Source of the DNA: CBDIHP01 sp965279195
GTDB lineage: Bacteria; Planctomycetota; Planctomycetia; Isosphaerales; Isosphaeraceae
Direction: 5' to 3'
Length of the DNA stretch: 64,000 nt
NCBI GenBank assembly: GCA_965279195.1
Contig: CBDIHP010000044.1
Span: 186,001-250,000 of the forward strand
Shown here: positions 61,154 through 64,000 of the stretch, one piece after another
Layout of the letters: every line of letters starts with the position of its first letter
Position numbering within the stretch: position 1 is the stretch's first letter
Made by a program: the position numbers and the translations under genes
The notes under the pieces: generated by a model
The model's database searches: none
What the model was told of the DNA's origin: nothing
The model's input: the letters and a program-made list of their open reading frames with translations, nothing else

Positions 61154-62218
61154 TCAACCGGGGGCATGGGCAACACCGTCAGCCCCAAAGGCTAACGCGC
61201 CCGCGACTCCCTTGGCGACCCCATTGGCCGGGAACCCCTCCGATTCCGGCGGTTGAGTCGTATAAGCCCGCACGTATGCCGTCCCGAGTTCCCTCAACGT
61301 CTCCCGTAACTCTGGCGGCCCGAGCACCTCGACGCGGTCCCCGAATCCGACCACCCACGTCAGTACGTCGTCGAACCTCGGGACGGTCGCCTCGAAGTCC
61401 AGCCCCCCATCCTCCCGGCGGCGGATCGACTGGGACCGATGCCAGACCGCATCCAGGACCCAGGGCACCGCCTCGGCCTTGAACCGCAGTCGGACGTCCC
61501 ACGGCCCATGCCCGGGGGCATTCGTGTAACGCTCGATCGGCAATCGCGGCGGCAGTTCGAATGCCTCCTCGGTCAACTCCAGTCGCTCGATCAGCGGGGC
61601 CTCCATCGCCACGATCCGCCGATGCCACTGCGACCTGCCCACGACCGTCCAAGACGCCCCGCCCACGAGCAGCCGATACGGGCTCAGCCTTGTGCACTGG
61701 GCCTCCGCCCCGGCCTCCTCCCGGAACCAGCAACGGAGCTGCAAACGACGCGTGAGCCCCTCGACCAGCGTCTCGTAAACCTCCGCCCGCTCCCTCGACC
61801 GATCCAGGGGCCAACTTTCGTTCCAGACCGCATCCCCTAGCTCGACCAGGCGCCCCCGGACGAGCCCCGGCGCCTTCTGTAACAGCTTCCCGACCCCCGA
61901 CCTCGCCTGCCTGAGCAACCCCGACGCCTCGGCCTTCCCCCACTGCTCGACGAGCACCACGAGCGCCGACAGCTCCTGCTCCTCCAACCTCGGCGGGTCG
62001 AGCGTCGTCCGGAGGTCGAATCGATACCCCTGGCGATCGGGGTCATACACGAACGCGACCCCGGCATCTTCCAGGCACTCCAGGTCCCGGAAGATGGTCC
62101 GCCGCGTCACCTCGCAGAACCTCGCCAGGTCATCCACATTCGGGAACCGCCCCCCCTGCATCGCGAGGACGATCTGGATCAACCGCGTCACCCTGCTCCG
62201 CCCCGACCTCGTCTTCAA
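61154..62218 (-). CDS. WYL-domain HTH transcriptional regulator (YafY-like)
   Basis: A 354-residue DNA-binding regulator. The N-terminal winged HTH (LIQIVLAMQGGRFPNVDDLARFCEVTRRTIFRDLECLE region) precedes a WYL domain (about 140-240: ERYTNAPGHG is near its end) and a WCX C-terminal part (VRLRFKAEAVPWV). WYL proteins sense nucleotides or nucleic acids and regulate DNA repair or phage defence. Here the gene leads an operon with truD and the RluA-family gene, which is an unusual setting. Confidence 0.9.
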   Translation of the reverse strand: MKTRSGRSRVTRLIQIVLAMQGGRFPNVDDLARFCEVTRRTIFRDLECLEDAGVAFVYDPDRQGYRFDLRTTLDPPRLEEQELSALVVLVEQWGKAEASGLLRQARSGVGKLLQKAPGLVRGRLVELGDAVWNESWPLDRSRERAEVYETLVEGLTRRLQLRCWFREEAGAEAQCTRLSPYRLLVGGASWTVVGRSQWHRRIVAMEAPLIERLELTEEAFELPPRLPIERYTNAPGHGPWDVRLRFKAEAVPWVLDAVWHRSQSIRRREDGGLDFEATVPRFDDVLTWVVGFGDRVEVLGPPELRETLRELGTAYVRAYTTQPPESEGFPANGVAKGVAGALAFGADGVAHAPG

Positions 62219-62343
62219 GTCCCACCTCGTCTCAGCGTCGAGACCGTCGGAATCCCCATCAACAGGAACCTACGACACCGCGCCGACGCCGACAACTCGC
62301 ATCGAGCCCCCTCCCGAAAACCGACGCTCCCGTCACTCGCCCG

Positions 62344-62371
62344 TTGACACCCCAGCCAGACCTGATAGGAT
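62344..62371 (+). promoter_or_regulatory. Sigma-70-type promoter of tRNA-Phe
   Basis: TTGACA (62344-62349) and TAGGAT (62366-62371) with a 16-base spacer. It lies 18-45 bases before the tRNA, so transcription would start near 62378. Confidence 0.72.
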
Positions 62372-62388
62372 TTCCTCTCCCAGTTGAA

Positions 62389-62461
62389 GGGCAGATAGCT
62401 CAGCTGGTAGAGCACAGGACTGAAAATCCTGGTGTCGCCGGTTCGATCCCGGCTCTGCCCA
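62389..62461 (+). tRNA. tRNA-Phe (anticodon GAA)
   Basis: Cloverleaf: acceptor GGGCAGA with TCTGCCC, D-arm GCTC/GAGC, anticodon stem CAGGA/TCCTG with loop CTGAAAA (anticodon GAA), T-arm GCCGG TTCGATC CCGGC, discriminator A. The 3' CCA is not encoded. 73 nt, standard length. Confidence 0.97.
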
Positions 62462-62480
62462 CTGACTTATGTTAATGATG

Positions 62481-62510
62481 AGCCGTGCCAGATTGGATTC
62501 TGGCACGGCT
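62481..62510 (+). terminator. Terminator after tRNA-Phe
   Basis: Perfect 11-bp stem (AGCCGTGCCAG, 62481-62491, with 62500-62510), 8-base loop, then TGTTCGTTTC. T-tract moderate. Confidence 0.75.
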
Positions 62511-62599
62511 TGTTCGTTTCGAATGCCTTCGAAATTCCAACGCCCCGCACCTTGGTTAGGTTCCGGGGCGTAGGGTTTTACGAACCGCGGTCGGTCGGG

Positions 62600-62959
62600 T
62601 CACTTCGGGGCCTGGGCGTTCCAGCGGTCGAGGAGGCGGTTGAGGGCGGCTTCGGCCTCGTGGATGCGGTGGATGTCCTCGGCGTAGAGTTCGCCGGTCT
62701 CCTGGGGGAGGCGGCGGACGCAGTCGGAGACCTGGTCGAGGCCGCCTTGCATCTGGGCGTACATCTTCTCGAAGGCGTCGCGGTGGGCGCCGGCGGGGAT
62801 CTTCGCGAGCGAGGCCCGGACGGTAACGAGGCGGGCGTCCCACTCGGTGACCTTCGCCTGCCAGCTCGCTCGCTCCTTCAGGTGCGGGCGCGAGGGGTAC
62901 GACGGATTCCTGCGCGGGTCGGCCGGGAGGCTCGGCGTTTCGGCGTGCGACTGGCTCAC
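62600..62959 (-). CDS. Conserved helical hypothetical protein (119 aa)
   Basis: A 119-residue soluble, mostly alpha-helical protein (WDARLVTVRASLAKI, EKMYAQMQGGLDQVSDCVRRL, DIHRIHEAEAALNRLLDRW). It starts with a Pro/Ser tail (MSQSHAETPSLPAD). No family is recognised. A promoter-like pair lies about 100 bases upstream. The lack of any signal sequence suggests a cytosolic role. Confidence 0.75.
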   Translation of the reverse strand: MSQSHAETPSLPADPRRNPSYPSRPHLKERASWQAKVTEWDARLVTVRASLAKIPAGAHRDAFEKMYAQMQGGLDQVSDCVRRLPQETGELYAEDIHRIHEAEAALNRLLDRWNAQAPK

Positions 62960-63064
62960 GAAGGCGGGCTCCTGCCTGGGGCGGGTCCGGGGTGGGTGTC
63001 GGGTGCGGCGACTCGGAGTTGCAGACCAGCCCTGCGGTTGAGTTGAGACGGGTCGCCTGGTTGA

Positions 63065-63092
63065 AGTATCATCTTCGCCGAACGAACGTCAA
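63065..63092 (-). promoter_or_regulatory. Possible sigma-70-type promoter of the 119-residue gene
   Basis: On the minus strand TTGACG (63087-63092) and GATACT (63065-63070) are separated by 16 bases. About 100 bases from the ATG at 62959. Only a candidate. Confidence 0.4.
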
Positions 63093-63189
63093 TTCTCCAG
63101 TGCAGTTCCGCGCGAGCGCGAGGGCGTGGGGGACCCGGGGTCCGCCGCTCGTCCCCCCTCAGGCCGGCGCGGGAGGGAGCCCCTTCGCA

Positions 63190-64000
63190 ATGCGATTCGC
63201 GTCCGCCACCTGGATTTGCACCGGCCTGCTCCTCGGGGCCATCGCCCACCAAGCCCCCGCCCAGGCGACGAAGCCCGCCGCTCGGCCGATGCCGGTCGTG
63301 CCCAGGGACTGGTCCATCGAACTGGTCGCCGAGGCCCCGAAGATCCTCTTCCCGACCGCCATCGTCGCCTCGCCCGACGGCACGGTCTACCTCGGGCAGG
63401 ATCCCATGGACATGCCCGGGCCGCCGACCCGGCCGATCGACTCGGTGGTCGCGATCAAGGACGGGCAGGTCAGGGTCTTCGCCGACGGCCTCTGGGCCGT
63501 GATGGGGCTGGAGTGGGCCGATGGGACGCTCTACGTCGTCCATGCCCCCTTTCTCTCGGCGTTCAAGGACACCGACGGCGACGGCAAGGCCGATCAGCGG
63601 GTCGACCTGATGACCGGGCTCGGGCCCAGGTTGCCCGGGTTCAGCGGGATCAACGACCACGTCGCCTCGGGCGTCCGGCTCGGCATGGACGGGTTCCTCT
63701 ACATCTCCGTCGGCGACAAGGGCATCCCCAAGGGGGTCGGCCGCGACGGCAAGGCGATCACCCTGTTCGGCGGCGGCGTGATCCGGATCCGGCCGGACGG
63801 GACGGATCTGGAGGTGGTTTCCACAGGCGAGCGGAACCCGCTCTCGGTGGCCCTGACGGCGACCGACGACGTCTTCACCTACGGCAACGACGACGACAGC
63901 AAGCGCTGGCCGAACAGCCTGACGCACCACATCGTCGGTGCCCACTTCGGGTATCCCTACGAGTTCCTGACCGTGCCCGACCGCACCCTGCCGATCACCG
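63190..64000 (+). CDS. PVC-type membrane-bound dehydrogenase domain protein, 3' end outside the window
   Basis: The visible 270 residues have a signal peptide (ATWICTGLLLGAIAHQAPAQA), then a beta-propeller of the glucose/sorbosone-dehydrogenase-like type typical of planctomycete 'PVC-type heme-binding' proteins: WSIELVAEAPKILFPTAIV, VYLGQDPMDMPGP, FKDTDGDGKADQRVDLM, GFLYISVGDKGIP and STGERNPLSVALT. Full members often continue into HEAT repeats and a c-type cytochrome domain. Role: sugar or polyol oxidation in the periplasm is inferred. ATG 63190 was chosen from the signal peptide. Confidence 0.87.
   Translation, partial: MRFASATWICTGLLLGAIAHQAPAQATKPAARPMPVVPRDWSIELVAEAPKILFPTAIVASPDGTVYLGQDPMDMPGPPTRPIDSVVAIKDGQVRVFADGLWAVMGLEWADGTLYVVHAPFLSAFKDTDGDGKADQRVDLMTGLGPRLPGFSGINDHVASGVRLGMDGFLYISVGDKGIPKGVGRDGKAITLFGGGVIRIRPDGTDLEVVSTGERNPLSVALTATDDVFTYGNDDDSKRWPNSLTHHIVGAHFGYPYEFLTVPDRTLPIT

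Overview
The window is GC-rich and reads as chromosomal DNA of a planctomycete, most likely the Isosphaeraceae. This is inferred from gene content, not from a marker tree: an ECF sigma factor translationally coupled to a Hanks-type kinase, a PEP-CTERM protein, YHYH and FG-GAP secreted proteins, a type I sulfatase, a PVC-type 'membrane-bound dehydrogenase' protein and many signal-peptide hydrolases.

Layout. 0-7 kb: rplU with its own terminator, a GT39-type membrane glycosyltransferase, a DAC-derived sensor-like protein, miaA and a NagX-like membrane acyltransferase. 7-12 kb: a two-gene unit made of a large LCAT-like lipase/gluzincin metallopeptidase fusion and an MBL-fold hydrolase. 12-22 kb: secreted or periplasmic enzymes (PHP phosphoesterase, sialidase-like BNR protein, YHYH protein, sulfatase) with a CbiX-like protein, a complete IS630-type element and a decayed esterase. 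21.7-31.4 kb: ParD with an amber-interrupted ParE, an M24 peptidase, a YncE/phosphoesterase fusion, a DUF6882 protein, an AsmA-like protein, the sigma/kinase pair, a 7Fe ferredoxin and a DUF4058 protein.

31.4-39.8 kb is the most interesting block: eight tandem minus-strand genes encoding, in transcription order, a FeeM-like N-acyl amino acid synthase, a ThiF/E1-like adenylating enzyme, a nitroreductase-fold flavoprotein, an E2-type acyltransferase without its catalytic His, a GT1 glycosyltransferase, a UbiA prenyltransferase with a degenerate HAD-like N-terminus, an isochorismatase-like hydrolase and a membrane C39-like peptidase. It looks like a small biosynthetic cluster for an acylated, glycosylated or prenyl-linked product. 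A 1.6-kb gene-free gap and a PEP-CTERM protein lie upstream.

43-64 kb: cutC, a MacB/LolD-type ABC pair, an FG-GAP protein, then 47.8-51.8 kb, where five consecutive genes (unknown protein, HAD phosphatase, PAK-repeat protein, RRM protein, NYN protein) carry apparent single-base insertions. After these come two small proteins (one a 29-residue arginine/lysine-rich peptide), an esterase, a heptosyltransferase-like GT9, two membrane GT-like proteins, a lipoprotein pseudo-phosphatase, a WYL regulator-truD-RluA operon, tRNA-Phe(GAA), a helical hypothetical protein and the start of a PVC-type dehydrogenase that runs off the right edge.

Two window-wide patterns recur. A short intergenic repeat (core GGAACAAASCCAATTC, both orientations) appears in several intergenic gaps. 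All frame disruptions outside the transposase can be explained as one-base insertions, often in homopolymers, so sequencing error must be excluded before genes are called dead.
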